The notes under the pieces are model-generated. The model had not been told where the DNA came from. It did no database searches and saw nothing but the letters and a program-made list of their open reading frames with translations. Made by a program: the position numbers and the translations under genes. 64,000 nt of DNA from Bacillus safensis FO-36b (GTDB lineage: Bacteria; Bacillota; Bacilli; Bacillales; Bacillaceae). The stretch lies in assembly GCF_000691165.1 (NCBI RefSeq), contig NZ_ASJD01000004.1, forward strand, positions 186,001-250,000, given 5' to 3'. Shown here piece by piece: positions 41,843 through 51,106 of this stretch; positions within the stretch are counted from its first letter, which is position 1; every line of letters starts with the position of its first letter.

Positions 41843-41900
41843 ACCATCACTCCCAAAACTTAGTATCAGTCTAAAGACGCCACATTCATATAATTCACAA

Positions 41901-41915
41901 TATTTTCTGAATATT
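41901..41915 (-). promoter_or_regulatory. CodY box upstream of bcaP
   Basis: TATTTTCTGAATATT matches the CodY consensus AATTTTCWGAAAATT at 13 of 15 positions, about 60 nt upstream of the bcaP start. Confidence 0.68.
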
Positions 41916-42256
41916 TAGATTAAATTTAGCACAATAAATTGGTGGCGTAAAATTATTATATATGAAAATTAAAAAATGAAAACACTTTTTTGAAAAATAG
42001 AGTGAAAATTCTTATATATCAACGAAAATATTGTCAATAAAACGGTTAGATTTTCTTCAATCCTTATTCAATTGATAGTTTGTCTCCCTCTATTTATGAT
42101 ACAACATGGAAGATTATATTTTTTTCATATACTTATTATTCAACAAAAATAAGACCCTTTTTTTAAAAGTGGGGTCACAATTATGTTATTTTAAAGCCTT
42201 TAGACCGATAGTGATCTATGAGAAAAAGACCAGTTCTGCGGCACAAATGATATATG

Positions 42257-42287
42257 AAAAAAGAGACTGCTTCATAGCAGTCTCTTA
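42257..42287 (-). terminator. Intrinsic terminator of lytE
   Basis: AAGAGACTGC / GCAGTCTCTT stem with a 6-nt loop and T run on the minus strand, just after the lytE stop. Confidence 0.9.
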
Positions 42288-42294
42288 AAATGAA

Positions 42295-43125
42295 TTAGTT
42301 TACAAATGTTTTCGCTCCAAGATAAATAGGCTTCCAATAGCTTGATGTCATATCACTGATCGTTACACCGTCAGAAGCAGCATGGATAAACTTATTGTTC
42401 CCAAGGTAGACACCCATGTGAGATGGACCCGATTTATACGTTGTAAAGAAGACAAAATCTCCAGCCTTTGGTTTGGATACACTTCTCATCGATCCCCAGA
42501 AACCTTCAGTTGTTTGTCTTGAAATCTTTTTTTGTTTGTTAATGATATACCACATAAATCCGCTACAATCAAAGCCCTTCGGTGTCGTTCCACCCCATCT
42601 ATATGGAGTACCGTTTTGCGCTTTAGCATCTGCTATGAGCTTAGACGTGTTTAAGGAAGAAGTAGAGACTGTTTTTTCTTTCACAGGTTTCGCCTTTACT
42701 TTAGACGTCTTTTTCACCTTTAGCTTTTGCCCGATTTTAATGAGGTCTGTTTTAAGTTTATTTAACGATTTCAACTCTTTCACAGTCATCCCGTATTTTT
42801 TGCCGATCTTAGATAATGTATCACCTTTGGCAACTTTATGAGTGGCAGTTGCTGAAGCCGTTTTTACTTTTGTTGTTGTTTTTGATGTCTTCACTGCTTT
42901 TTTCGAAGAAGTGCCATTCACTTTTAAGGTTTGTCCAACATAAATCACGTTAGATTTCAGCTTATTGTCTGATTTAATTTTGCTCACGCTTGTTTTGTAT
43001 CTTTTCGCTAGAACAGAAAGAGAGTCACCTTTTTGAACTTTTACTGATTGTGCTGAGGCAGCGCCGGCAAATAATGTCGTCCCAAGTAGAACTGCACTTG
43101 CAGCTGTGATCAATTGTTTTTTCAT
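42295..43125 (-). CDS. lytE: Peptidoglycan DL-endopeptidase LytE (LysM + NlpC/P60)
   Basis: A 276-aa secreted autolysin. A Sec signal peptide ends near AGAASA (residue 25). Two LysM repeats follow (about 27-70 and 95-138), then a Lys/Thr-rich linker and an NlpC/P60 domain (about 160-276) with catalytic Cys187 in FDCSGF, His in SHMGVYLG and a third polar residue in FIHAASDG. B. subtilis LytE has three LysM repeats and is longer, so this is a two-repeat version. It cleaves D-Glu-mDAP bonds during elongation. A WalR-type box lies upstream. Confidence 0.9.
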   Translation of the reverse strand: MKKQLITAASAVLLGTTLFAGAASAQSVKVQKGDSLSVLAKRYKTSVSKIKSDNKLKSNVIYVGQTLKVNGTSSKKAVKTSKTTTKVKTASATATHKVAKGDTLSKIGKKYGMTVKELKSLNKLKTDLIKIGQKLKVKKTSKVKAKPVKEKTVSTSSLNTSKLIADAKAQNGTPYRWGGTTPKGFDCSGFMWYIINKQKKISRQTTEGFWGSMRSVSKPKAGDFVFFTTYKSGPSHMGVYLGNNKFIHAASDGVTISDMTSSYWKPIYLGAKTFVN

Positions 43126-43478
43126 TTGTTCCTCCTGTATGTATCTATCTGATCCGAATTTTTATCTACTCCCTATTATAAGGATCAAATACCAGAAGAA
43201 ATAGTCTTGACTTCCTACGACATTATGCTTATTAATTCGGCAAAATTTATTTTTTTTTAGGGTTCTTTTTATTTCATTTTTATTACACAATCATGACAAA
43301 ATAATCGCATCTTGTCATGGATAAATGATACATTCATTTCTCTTTTTGGTTCATTCTATGTAAAGTGGACCTTTACAATTTTAAAGTGAACTTTACGGTG
43401 CTGTAAAGAGGAATCCACACTTCTGCTCTACCATTGTAAACGTAAGAGCGATACATAAACAATGAGGAGGCAAAATGA
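43126..43478. other. Divergent control region lytE/phoA
   Basis: About 353 nt. It carries a WalR-like box for lytE (43282-43298). Toward phoA there are several TTTAC(A/G) and TGTAAAG elements (43359-43408) that could be PhoP half-sites, but the 11-bp spacing is irregular. Confidence 0.45.
43282..43298 (-). promoter_or_regulatory. WalR-like box upstream of lytE
   Basis: On the minus strand TGTCAT-N5-TGTAAT fits TGTWAH-N5-TGTWAH with one mismatch. WalR control of lytE is known in B. subtilis. Confidence 0.5.
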
Positions 43479-44840
43479 ATGAGTGTGTTGAAAAGCTCGA
43501 AAACGAAAATCGCTGCAGTAGCAGCAGCATCTGTGCTATCGATTGGCATTTTTTCAGGGATTGAATTTGGACAAGCTGACAAAGCTGAGGCTAAAAAGAA
43601 ACCGAAAAATGACGTGCAAAATGTGATCGTGCTGATTGGAGATGGCATGGGAACACCTTATCTTTCAACTTACCGCTCATTTAAACACAACGGTGACCTT
43701 TCAAAGCAAACAGCGTTTGACCCTTACCTCACTGGCATGCATAAAACATACCCTGACGACTCTAAAAGTAACATTACCGATTCAGCAGCAGCTGGTACAG
43801 CCATGGCCACTGGTAAAAAGACATACAACAATGCCATTGGTGTAAACAAAAACGGCAAAAAACTAAAAACCGTTTTAGAAGAAGCCAAACGAAAGGGAAA
43901 ATCGACGGGTCTTGTCGTGACATCTGAATTAACAAATGCTACGCCTGCTGCGTATGCCGCTCACGATGTGTCTAGGAAAAACACTGCAGCCATCGCTGAT
44001 GATTTCTTCGATGAGAAAATCGGGAAACAGCATACAGTCGATGTCATGCTTGGCGGAGGACTTGTCGATTTTGTCCGAAAGGATCGTGATCTGACAAAAG
44101 AATTCAAACGAGCCGGTTATGATTATGTCACCAATAAAGCCGCCTTACAAAAAAACAAAAATCAAAAGGTGTTAGGCATTTTTGCTGATGGAGGTCTCGA
44201 TAAAGCCATTGATCGTGATCAAACGACCCCTTCCCTGCAAGATATGACATCCTCAGCTATCAAACAGCTGTCTAAAAACAAAAAAGGATTTTTCCTTATG
44301 GTCGAAGGCAGTCAAATTGACTGGGCTGGACATGATCATGATATTGTCAGTGCAATGAGCGAAATGAAGGATTTTGAAAAAGCATTTGAAGAAGCGATTC
44401 GTTTTGCGAAAAAGGATAAAAACACGTTAGTCATCACGACCGCAGATCATTCAACTGGCGGACTTTCCTTCGGAGCAGACGGTTCAGGCAGCTGGGATTA
44501 CAAACCGGTCAAAGCAGCGAAAAAAACGCCTGACTTTATCGCAAACAAAATTGTCAGCGGCATGACTGTCGAGTCAGCGCTGAAACAATATATCAATCTT
44601 GATTTCACAAAAGAAGAAACAGCATCTATTCAAAAGGCCGCTGAAACAAAAGATACTGTTAAAATTGATGATGCGATTGAAGAAGTGATCAATACAAGAT
44701 CACATACAGGCTGGACAACTTCTGGTCATACCGGTGATGAAGTTCCATTCTTTGCGTATGGCCCAACAAGCCAGCAGCTAAAAGGTCTGATGGAAAATAC
44801 AGATCAAGCAAAACATATCTTTAAATTACTTCATCAATAA
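43479..44840 (+). CDS. phoA: Alkaline phosphatase PhoA
   Basis: A 453-aa secreted alkaline phosphatase releasing phosphate from phosphomonoesters under phosphate starvation. The signal peptide is residues 1 to about 38 (cleavage after AEA). Metal and catalytic motifs are IGDGMG (Asp55), NITDSAAAGTAMATG with the phosphorylated Ser102, VEGSQIDWAGHDHD and TTADHSTGG. A further ligand is SHTGWTTSGHTGDEVP. The ATG at 43479 has AGGAGG 8 nt upstream; the ATG at 43475 is out of frame. Adjacent to lytE as in B. subtilis. Confidence 0.93.
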   Translation: MSVLKSSKTKIAAVAAASVLSIGIFSGIEFGQADKAEAKKKPKNDVQNVIVLIGDGMGTPYLSTYRSFKHNGDLSKQTAFDPYLTGMHKTYPDDSKSNITDSAAAGTAMATGKKTYNNAIGVNKNGKKLKTVLEEAKRKGKSTGLVVTSELTNATPAAYAAHDVSRKNTAAIADDFFDEKIGKQHTVDVMLGGGLVDFVRKDRDLTKEFKRAGYDYVTNKAALQKNKNQKVLGIFADGGLDKAIDRDQTTPSLQDMTSSAIKQLSKNKKGFFLMVEGSQIDWAGHDHDIVSAMSEMKDFEKAFEEAIRFAKKDKNTLVITTADHSTGGLSFGADGSGSWDYKPVKAAKKTPDFIANKIVSGMTVESALKQYINLDFTKEETASIQKAAETKDTVKIDDAIEEVINTRSHTGWTTSGHTGDEVPFFAYGPTSQQLKGLMENTDQAKHIFKLLHQ

Positions 44841-44856
44841 AACGAAGAACATTGTA

Positions 44857-44889
44857 AGAGCAGGTGTAGAAAATGCCTGCTCTTTTTAT
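44857..44889 (+). terminator. Intrinsic terminator of phoA
   Basis: AGAGCAGG / CCTGCTCT stem, 11-nt loop, T run. Confidence 0.88.
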
Positions 44890-44928
44890 TGTTCAATCTT
44901 CCAGTTGAAATTTCTGAAAATAAAGATA

Positions 44929-44956
44929 TTGACAAATTGTTTATTTGTCTTACAAT
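44929..44956 (+). promoter_or_regulatory. SigA promoter of the kdgD operon
   Basis: -35 TTGACA (perfect, 44929-44934), 16-nt spacer, -10 TACAAT (44951-44956). The GntR-type operator overlaps the -10 element. Confidence 0.7.
44945..44955 (+). promoter_or_regulatory. GntR-type operator (probable GudR site) at the kdgD promoter
   Basis: TTGTCTTACAA, an inverted repeat TTGT-N3-ACAA typical of FadR-subfamily GntR operators. An identical copy is at 50302-50312 in front of gudR. Confidence 0.6.
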
Positions 44957-44972
44957 TAAACAAAAGAGTTTT

Positions 44973-44986
44973 TGGTAGCGCTTACC
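44973..44986 (-). promoter_or_regulatory. cre-like CcpA site upstream of kdgD
   Basis: GGTAAGCGCTACCA on the minus strand matches TGWAARCGYTWNCW at 13 of 14 positions. It lies about 17 nt downstream of the kdgD promoter -10. Confidence 0.68.
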
Positions 44987-45020
44987 TTTCTTTTTAACAA
45001 ATTACAGGAGGTTTTTAGCA

Positions 45021-45947
45021 ATGATTCAAGGTAGAAGAGCACCAGAAGGCATATTAGGTTTTCCTATCGCTCCTTTTCAAGCAAATGGTCAGCTTTCTGA
45101 GGAAGCACTATTTCAAAACATTCAATTCTTACTAGACGAAGGGCTCGATGCCATTTTTATTGCATGTGGGTCGGGAGAATTTCAGTCTATTAGTCAAAAA
45201 GAATACGAGCAAATGATTGATGTGGCACTTGCAGCTGCCGGTGGTCAAGTTCCTGTTTATTCAGGAGTTGGAGGAAATTTAAATACCGCACTGGAGTGGG
45301 CGAAAATTTCCGAGGAAAAAGGCGTTGACGGTTACTTATTACTCCCTCCTTATTTAATTCATGGTGAACAAGAAGGACTATATGAATACGCCAAAACCAT
45401 TATAGAAAGTACAAACCTAAATGCCATCTTATATCAACGAGATAATGCTGTTCTTTCTGTTCAGCAAATCAAACGGCTCACTTCTTTTGAACAGCTTGTT
45501 GGTGTAAAAGATGGGGTCGGTGATATGGATTTAAACGTGAATCTTTCCTATACAATAGGCAGCAGGCTCAGCTATATAAATGGATTGCCTATGGCAGAGG
45601 TCACAATGCCGGCTTACTTACCGATTGGTTTTCATTCCTATTCCTCCGCAATTTCTAATTATATCCCGCACATCTCAAGAATGTTTTATCACGCACTAAA
45701 AACGGGTGATCAAGAAATGGTCAAGGACATTTACACAACTGTTATTCTACCGATTAACCGGATTCGCCAACAGAGAAAGGGCTATGCCGTCTCACTCATT
45801 AAAGCCGGCATGAACATTATGGGACATTCTGTCCGCAATTCAGCAAGACCGCCTGTTGTTCCTGTAGAAAAAGAACACTATCAAGAACTAGAGAACATTT
45901 TACAGCACGCAATGGAACGCTTCCCGAAAAAAGCGGCTGTGAATTAA
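45021..45947 (+). CDS. kdgD: 5-dehydro-4-deoxyglucarate dehydratase KdgD (YcbC)
   Basis: A 308-aa DHDPS/NAL-family aldolase-type enzyme converting 5-keto-4-deoxyglucarate to 2,5-dioxopentanoate with loss of water and CO2. The Schiff-base Lys is K163 in GVKDGVGDMD, the Tyr is in ILYQRDNAVL, and the entry motif is GSGEFQSIS. It is the first gene of the cluster and carries a perfect RBS (AGGAGG). It shares its promoter with gucD, gudP and gudD. Length equals B. subtilis YcbC. Confidence 0.92.
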   Translation: MIQGRRAPEGILGFPIAPFQANGQLSEEALFQNIQFLLDEGLDAIFIACGSGEFQSISQKEYEQMIDVALAAAGGQVPVYSGVGGNLNTALEWAKISEEKGVDGYLLLPPYLIHGEQEGLYEYAKTIIESTNLNAILYQRDNAVLSVQQIKRLTSFEQLVGVKDGVGDMDLNVNLSYTIGSRLSYINGLPMAEVTMPAYLPIGFHSYSSAISNYIPHISRMFYHALKTGDQEMVKDIYTTVILPINRIRQQRKGYAVSLIKAGMNIMGHSVRNSARPPVVPVEKEHYQELENILQHAMERFPKKAAVN

Positions 45948-45968
45948 CGAAAGAAAGGAGCTCATATT

Positions 45969-47435
45969 ATGTCCACTTCAGTGAAACAAAAAACGTACTT
46001 CAATTATATCAATGGTGAATGGGTAAAGGCTTCCACAGGAGAAGTGATCCCCATTCAAAATCCTGCCGACAAAGAGGAGGCTGCTGGATATGTGCAGCGC
46101 TCAAGTCTCGAAGATGTAAACGCAGCCATCACTGCAGCTCATGAAGCAAAGACGATGTGGCGAGATTTATCAGGTGCAGAACGAGGACAATATCTTTATA
46201 AAGCAGCTGATTTGCTGGAAGAACGTCTCGATGACATTGCCATTACTGCTGTAAAAGAAATGGGTAAAACTCTGCCTGAGGCAAAAGGAGAAGCGGCACG
46301 CGGTGTAGCCATTCTCCGCTACTATGCCGGCGAAGGAATGCGCAAAGAAGGCGATGTCATTCCTTCTACTGACCGAGAGGCACTCATGTTCACTAAAAGG
46401 GTTCCATTAGGTGTTGTAGGCATCATCTCTCCTTGGAATTTCCCTATTGCGATCCCTATTTGGAAAATGGCTCCTGCACTCATTTATGGGAACACGGTCG
46501 TCATTAAACCTGCGACAGAAACTGCCGTTACTTGCGCAAAAATCATGGCCTGCTTTGCAGATGCCCACCTTCCAAAAGGAGTAGTCAATATGGTCACAGG
46601 ATCGGGAGCTGTCGTAGGTCAAGGAATGATTGAACATCCAAATATCCAAGGAATTACATTTACTGGATCAAATGCAACGGGTAAAGCCATCGGTCAGAAA
46701 GCCTTTGATCGCGGGATTAAGTATCAGCTTGAAATGGGAGGAAAAAACCCCGTTATCGTAGCCAATGATGCGGATCTTGATCTTGCGGTAGAAGCAGCCA
46801 TTACAGGAGCCTTCCGGTCAACTGGACAAAAATGTACAGCAACGAGCCGAGTCATTGTCCAAGAAGACATCTATGATGCCTTTAAAGAAAAACTCGTTCA
46901 AAAAACGCAAGAGATCACTATTGGGGACAGTTTAAAAAAAGACGTATGGATGGGTCCGATCGCAAGCAAACAGCAGCTTGATCAATGCCTTTCCTATATT
47001 GAAACTGGAAAAAAAGAAGGTGCCACCCTCCTTTTTGGCGGGGAACCATTAACAGATGGTGATTATCAGAATGGTTATTTTATTGAGCCTGCTATTTTCG
47101 AACATGTCACCTCAGACATGACCATCGCTCAAGAAGAAATATTTGGTCCTGTCATTGCTTTAATCAAAGTGCAAGATATCAATGAAGCATTTCACATTGC
47201 CAATGATGTGGTTTTTGGCTTAAGCGCTTCTATTTTCACACAAAATATCGGTCGTATGCTGTCCTTTATTCAGAATATCCAAGCTGGGCTCATTAGAATT
47301 AATGCAGAAAGTGCTGGTGTAGAGTTACAGGCACCATTTGGTGGAATGAAACAATCAAGCTCTCATTCTCGTGAACAAGGAGAAGCGGCAAAGGAATTCT
47401 TTACAGCCATTCAAACCGTTTTCATTAAATCGTAA
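45969..47435 (+). CDS. gucD: 2,5-dioxovalerate (alpha-ketoglutaric semialdehyde) dehydrogenase GucD (YcbD)
   Basis: A 488-aa NAD(P)-dependent aldehyde dehydrogenase that turns the KdgD product into 2-oxoglutarate. Landmarks are [20 protein letters not shown], the cofactor loop FTGSNATGK, catalytic Glu255 in LEMGGKNP and nucleophile Cys289 in GQKCTA. The substrate follows from the operon context rather than from the sequence itself. The gene lies 21 nt after kdgD with AGAAAGGAG as RBS. A short hairpin follows it (47447-47471). Confidence 0.9.
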   Translation: MSTSVKQKTYFNYINGEWVKASTGEVIPIQNPADKEEAAGYVQRSSLEDVNAAITAAHEAKTMWRDLSGAERGQYLYKAADLLEERLDDIAITAVKEMGKTLPEAKGEAARGVAILRYYAGEGMRKEGDVIPSTDREALMFTKRVPLGVVGIISPWNFPIAIPIWKMAPALIYGNTVVIKPATETAVTCAKIMACFADAHLPKGVVNMVTGSGAVVGQGMIEHPNIQGITFTGSNATGKAIGQKAFDRGIKYQLEMGGKNPVIVANDADLDLAVEAAITGAFRSTGQKCTATSRVIVQEDIYDAFKEKLVQKTQEITIGDSLKKDVWMGPIASKQQLDQCLSYIETGKKEGATLLFGGEPLTDGDYQNGYFIEPAIFEHVTSDMTIAQEEIFGPVIALIKVQDINEAFHIANDVVFGLSASIFTQNIGRMLSFIQNIQAGLIRINAESAGVELQAPFGGMKQSSSHSREQGEAAKEFFTAIQTVFIKS

Positions 47436-47446
47436 AATTGAAGCAT

Positions 47447-47471
47447 TTGAGAGGGCATCTGCCCTCCTCAA
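47447..47471 (+). other. Intercistronic hairpin between gucD and gudP
   Basis: GAGGGCA-TC-TGCCCTC (7 bp, extended by TTGA/TCAA). There is no good T run, so it is more likely an RNA-stability or processing element than a full terminator. Confidence 0.5.
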
Positions 47472-47497
47472 TTCTCTATTTTAGAAAAGGAGAAGAA

Positions 47498-48877
47498 ATG
47501 ATGATAAATAACCTCTTCCATGCTTCACAAACTGATAAAAAAACGTCTGTCCGCTGGTTTATCGTCTTCATGCTGTTTCTTGTCACTTCTGTCAATTATG
47601 CAGATCGTGCTACCCTTTCTATTGCTGGAGATTCTGTTCAACATGACCTTGGTCTTAGCTCTGTATCAATGGGTTATGTCTTTTCTGCTTTTGGCTGGGC
47701 ATATGTCATTGGCCAATTGCCTGGCGGTTATTTATTGGATAAATTCGGTTCTAAAATGGTGATTGCCTGCAGTATTTTCTTTTGGTCATTGTTTACATTG
47801 TTTCAAGGTGCCATAGGTTTTTTTACAGCGGGTACTGCGATTATTCTCCTTTTTACCCTGCGATTTTTAGTAGGGCTGGCGGAAGCTCCTTCCTTTCCAG
47901 GCAATAGCCGTGTAGTGGCTGCATGGTTTCCTAGTTCTGAACGTGGAACAGCTTCTGCTTTCTTTAATTCAGCTCAGTATTTTGCGCTTGTCATTTTCTC
48001 TCCAATTATGGGCTGGCTTACACATTCTTTAGGATGGCATTCTGTTTTTGTTGTTATGGGAATCCTCGGTATTTTGCTGTCTTTTCTTTGGATAAAAACC
48101 GTCTATAATCCAAAACAACACCCGAAAATTAACGCAGCAGAGCTCGATTACATATCAAAAGGCGGGGCTTTGACCTCAATGGACGATGAAAAGAGCCAGC
48201 AAAACAAAGAATCCAAATGGCCATACGTGAAACAATTACTTTCAAATCGGATGTTAATTGGGGTTTATATTGCTCAATATTGCATTACCACCCTCACTTA
48301 TTTTTTCTTGACGTGGTTTCCTGTGTATCTTGTTCAAGCAAAAGGAATGTCCATTCTCGAAGCAGGTTTTGTTGCTTCCCTGCCAGCTCTCTGCGGTTTT
48401 TTAGGCGGAATCCTTGGCGGCTTGTTATCCGATTTTTTATTAAAAAGCGGGAAATCGCTTACTTTCGCACGAAAGACACCCATTATTATCGGCATGCTTC
48501 TTTCATGCAGTATGATCATCTGCAACTATACAGAATCTTCATGGATTGTTGTTGCGATTATGTCGCTTGCTTTCTTTGGAAAAGGATTCGGTGCACTTGG
48601 CTGGGCCGTTGTATCAGATACCTCCCCAAAGGAATGTGCCGGGTTAAGCGGCGGTTTATTTAATACCTTTGGCAACATTGCATCCATTACAACACCCATT
48701 ATCATTGGATATATTGTCAATGCGACAGGCTCTTTCAGTGGTGCGCTCGTCTTTGTCGGCAGTAATGCCGTTATTGCAATCTTAAGTTATTTATTCCTTG
48801 TGGGTCCCATTAAACGTGTGAAGTTAAAAGAACCCCCTTCAACACCTCCGGCCCAAGTCCCATCCAGCTCTATTTGA
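47498..48877 (+). CDS. gudP: Glucarate/galactarate MFS transporter GudP (YcbE)
   Basis: A 459-aa major facilitator of the anion:cation symporter (hexuronate/glucarate) type with 12 helices. Landmarks: FLVTSVNYADRATLSIAGDS, the motif GYLLDKFGSK between helices 2 and 3, FLVGLAEAPSFPGNSRVVAA and WFPSSERGTASAFFNSAQY. It imports the sugar acid with protons. Two adjacent ATG codons (47498, 47501) follow AAAGGAG; the ORF is open further upstream without an RBS. The cre element before gudD overlaps its stop codon. Confidence 0.9.
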   Translation: MMINNLFHASQTDKKTSVRWFIVFMLFLVTSVNYADRATLSIAGDSVQHDLGLSSVSMGYVFSAFGWAYVIGQLPGGYLLDKFGSKMVIACSIFFWSLFTLFQGAIGFFTAGTAIILLFTLRFLVGLAEAPSFPGNSRVVAAWFPSSERGTASAFFNSAQYFALVIFSPIMGWLTHSLGWHSVFVVMGILGILLSFLWIKTVYNPKQHPKINAAELDYISKGGALTSMDDEKSQQNKESKWPYVKQLLSNRMLIGVYIAQYCITTLTYFFLTWFPVYLVQAKGMSILEAGFVASLPALCGFLGGILGGLLSDFLLKSGKSLTFARKTPIIIGMLLSCSMIICNYTESSWIVVAIMSLAFFGKGFGALGWAVVSDTSPKECAGLSGGLFNTFGNIASITTPIIIGYIVNATGSFSGALVFVGSNAVIAILSYLFLVGPIKRVKLKEPPSTPPAQVPSSSI

Positions 48878-48888
48878 AAGCGCTTTAT
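48875..48888 (+). promoter_or_regulatory. cre-like CcpA site overlapping the gudP stop, upstream of gudD
   Basis: TGAAAGCGCTTTAT, 13 of 14 to the cre consensus, with the palindromic core AAAGCGCTTT. Its first three bases are the gudP stop codon. It may act as a roadblock inside the operon. Confidence 0.62.
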
Positions 48889-48904
48889 ATAAAGGAGGAT
48901 TTAT

Positions 48905-50269
48905 ATGAATCAATACTTAAAAGAAGTCAAAAAGGAACGAGCAAACAATCTCCCTTACATTACTGACATGAAGGTGATTCCTGTTGCCGGCTATGACAGT
49001 ATGCTTTTGAATCTAAGCGGAGCGCATGGACCTTTTTTCACAAGAAATGTTGTCATACTAACAGACAGCAGCGGCCGTCAAGGAGTCGGAGAAGTTCCCG
49101 GCGGTGAAAACATTCGACAAACACTTGAAAAAGCCGCCAGACTTGTCCTCCAAAAACCAATTGGGCAATATCATGCCATCCTGCAATCGGTGCAGCAAAC
49201 ATATCAAGACCTCGATAGAAGCGGGAGAGGCAATCAAACCTTTGACTTACGGACAACAATACATGCTGTTACAGCGATAGAGGCGGCTCTCTTGGATTTA
49301 TTAGGTCAATTTTTAGAAGAACCGGTTGCCTCTTTATTAGGAACAGGTCAACAAAGACAGGTCGTTGACATGCTTGGGTATTTATTTTACATAGGGGATC
49401 AAATGAAAACCCCTCTCCCCTATTTGAAAGAAGATCATTCATCTTGCAGCTGGTTCCGGCTAAGGCGTCAAAAAGCACTAACACCGATGGACATTGTCCG
49501 TTTGGCTGAAGCGGCTTATGAACGCTATGGATTTCAGGATTTCAAGTTAAAAGGAGGTGTCTTTTCCGGGGAAGCAGAGATGGAAGCTGTAGAATCTCTT
49601 TCAAAACGTTTTCCAAATGCGCGCATCACACTTGATCCTAATGGAGCGTGGTCTCTTGATGAAGCCATTCAGCTTTGCAAAGGAAAACAACATGTGCTTG
49701 CATATGCAGAGGATCCATGTGGAGCAGAAGACGGATTCTCATCAAGAGAAATTATGGCCGAATTCAAACGAGCTACCGGCATTCAAGTGGCTACAAATAT
49801 GATCGCAACTGATTTCCGTCAATTGTCACACGCCATCCAATTACATGCAGTTGATATTCCACTGGCGGACCCGCACTTTTGGACAATGGAAGGTTCAGTT
49901 AGAGTCGCTCAAACGTGTCATGATAACGGCTTGACTTGGGGATCGCACTCAAACAACCATTTTGATATTTCTCTGGCCATGTTTACACACGTTGCCGCTG
50001 CTGCACCAGGTCATATAACAGCGATTGATACCCACTGGATATGGCAAGATGGCCAGCATTTAACAAGGAACCCACTTTCAATCAAAGAAGGTCGTGTCAA
50101 AGTGCCACAAGAACCTGGGCTGGGTATTCAAATTGATCTAGAAAAGATAGAGGAAGCCAACCGTTTATATAAACAAATGAAGCTTGGTGCAAGAAATGAT
50201 GCCATTCAGATGCAATATCTCATGAATGGCTGGACATTCGACCCGAAAAAACCGTGTTTGATTCGGTAG
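48905..50269 (+). CDS. gudD: Glucarate dehydratase GudD (YcbF)
   Basis: A 454-aa enolase-superfamily enzyme dehydrating D-glucarate to 5-keto-4-deoxyglucarate. The proton-abstracting Lys motif is [10 protein letters not shown], metal ligands lie in [19 protein letters not shown] and TNMIATDF, and the catalytic His is in [12 protein letters not shown]. It is the entry step for glucarate and feeds KdgD. Preceded by AAAGGAGG. Length matches B. subtilis YcbF. An enzyme accepting L-idarate is also usual for this family. Confidence 0.94.
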   Translation: MNQYLKEVKKERANNLPYITDMKVIPVAGYDSMLLNLSGAHGPFFTRNVVILTDSSGRQGVGEVPGGENIRQTLEKAARLVLQKPIGQYHAILQSVQQTYQDLDRSGRGNQTFDLRTTIHAVTAIEAALLDLLGQFLEEPVASLLGTGQQRQVVDMLGYLFYIGDQMKTPLPYLKEDHSSCSWFRLRRQKALTPMDIVRLAEAAYERYGFQDFKLKGGVFSGEAEMEAVESLSKRFPNARITLDPNGAWSLDEAIQLCKGKQHVLAYAEDPCGAEDGFSSREIMAEFKRATGIQVATNMIATDFRQLSHAIQLHAVDIPLADPHFWTMEGSVRVAQTCHDNGLTWGSHSNNHFDISLAMFTHVAAAAPGHITAIDTHWIWQDGQHLTRNPLSIKEGRVKVPQEPGLGIQIDLEKIEEANRLYKQMKLGARNDAIQMQYLMNGWTFDPKKPCLIR

Positions 50270-50301
50270 TTTGACTGTAAATGATTGTATTTCCCTTCAT
50301 T

Positions 50302-50312
50302 TTGTCTTACAA
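50302..50312 (+). promoter_or_regulatory. GntR-type operator (probable GudR site) at the gudR promoter
   Basis: TTGTCTTACAA, the same inverted repeat as at 44945. It overlaps the likely -10 (TACAAT 50308-50313) with TTGTAT at 50285 as -35, suggesting autoregulation by GudR. Confidence 0.6.
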
Positions 50313-50340
50313 TTGAACAACTGAAGGGAGAGAATGACTC

Positions 50341-51045
50341 GTGAATGAAAGTATGGATGAACTTAAATTTGAAACAGTGAATCGAAAAACATTAGCAAAA
50401 CAAGTCATAGAACGTATCGTTCATTTATTGTCTAGCGGACAATTAAAAGCTGGTGACAAACTGCCAACAGAAATGGAACTCATGGATATTTTATCGGTAA
50501 GCCGCCCTGTGTTGCGCGAAGCTTTAAGTTCTCTTGAAACATTAGGCGTTATCACTAGAAAAACACGAGGCGGTACATATTTTAATGATAAAATTAGCAA
50601 TCAGCCATTTTCAGTTATGCTCGCACTGGCTCAAGATAATTTACCAGCCATTCTAGAAGCTCGTATGGTACTAGAACTAGGCCTTGTCACCGTTGCTGCT
50701 GAGAAAATTAGTGATGAAGAATTAAAAAAATTAGAAAGAACCATTGAAATGATTGAGGAAAGTACAGATAACAACTATGGTGAAGCCGATAAAGAATTCC
50801 ACCGGATTATTGCCTTAAGTGCAAACAATCCAGTTGTTGAAGGCATGATTCAGGCGCTTTTAGTATCACACGCCAAGATTGACAGCCAAATTCCTTATCG
50901 AGAAAAAAACGTGACCGTTAATTATCATCAGAAAATTTATGAAGCGCTTCAGCTTAGAGACCCATATCAAGCACACTTCCATATGCATGAACATTTGAAG
51001 TTTGTACGTGATAAGATTTTAAAAGGATTAAATCAAACGCCATGA
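50341..51045 (+). CDS. gudR: GntR-family regulator GudR (YcbG), FadR/FCD subfamily
   Basis: A 234-aa regulator. The N-terminal winged helix ([20 protein letters not shown], then [18 protein letters not shown]) belongs to the GntR family. The C-terminal FCD ligand domain starts near residue 90, with metal/ligand positions such as [16 protein letters not shown] and [15 protein letters not shown]. It probably senses a sugar-acid intermediate and represses both the kdgD operon and itself via TTGTCTTACAA. A GTG start at 50341 follows GGGAG; an in-frame ATG lies 4 codons later. Confidence 0.88.
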   Translation: MNESMDELKFETVNRKTLAKQVIERIVHLLSSGQLKAGDKLPTEMELMDILSVSRPVLREALSSLETLGVITRKTRGGTYFNDKISNQPFSVMLALAQDNLPAILEARMVLELGLVTVAAEKISDEELKKLERTIEMIEESTDNNYGEADKEFHRIIALSANNPVVEGMIQALLVSHAKIDSQIPYREKNVTVNYHQKIYEALQLRDPYQAHFHMHEHLKFVRDKILKGLNQTP

Positions 51046-51079
51046 TACGGAAGCGGATATGCTTCCTCTCCTCTTAAAA

Positions 51080-51093
51080 AGACAGCGCTTTCA
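51080..51093 (-). promoter_or_regulatory. cre-like CcpA site before garD
   Basis: TGAAAGCGCTGTCT on the minus strand, 13 of 14 to the cre consensus, directly upstream of the garD Shine-Dalgarno. CcpA here would block transcription entering garD. Confidence 0.6.
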
Positions 51094-51106
51094 AAGGAGT
51101 GATCTC

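Larger units (their letters stand above)
41843..42294. other. Intergenic region bcaP/lytE terminator
   Basis: About 450 nt, very AT-rich. The left part carries the bcaP control region with a CodY box, the right end the lytE terminator. The middle (about 41950-42250) shows nothing I can support. Confidence 0.4.

Noticed and set aside
41520..41918. 132-aa plus-strand ORF antisense to bcaP
   Set aside because: Composition reflects the reverse complement of membrane-protein codons; no RBS and it crosses the bcaP control region.
43359..43408. PhoP box array upstream of phoA
   Set aside because: TTTACA-like elements are present but in mixed orientation and without the regular 11-bp spacing; recorded only as a possibility.
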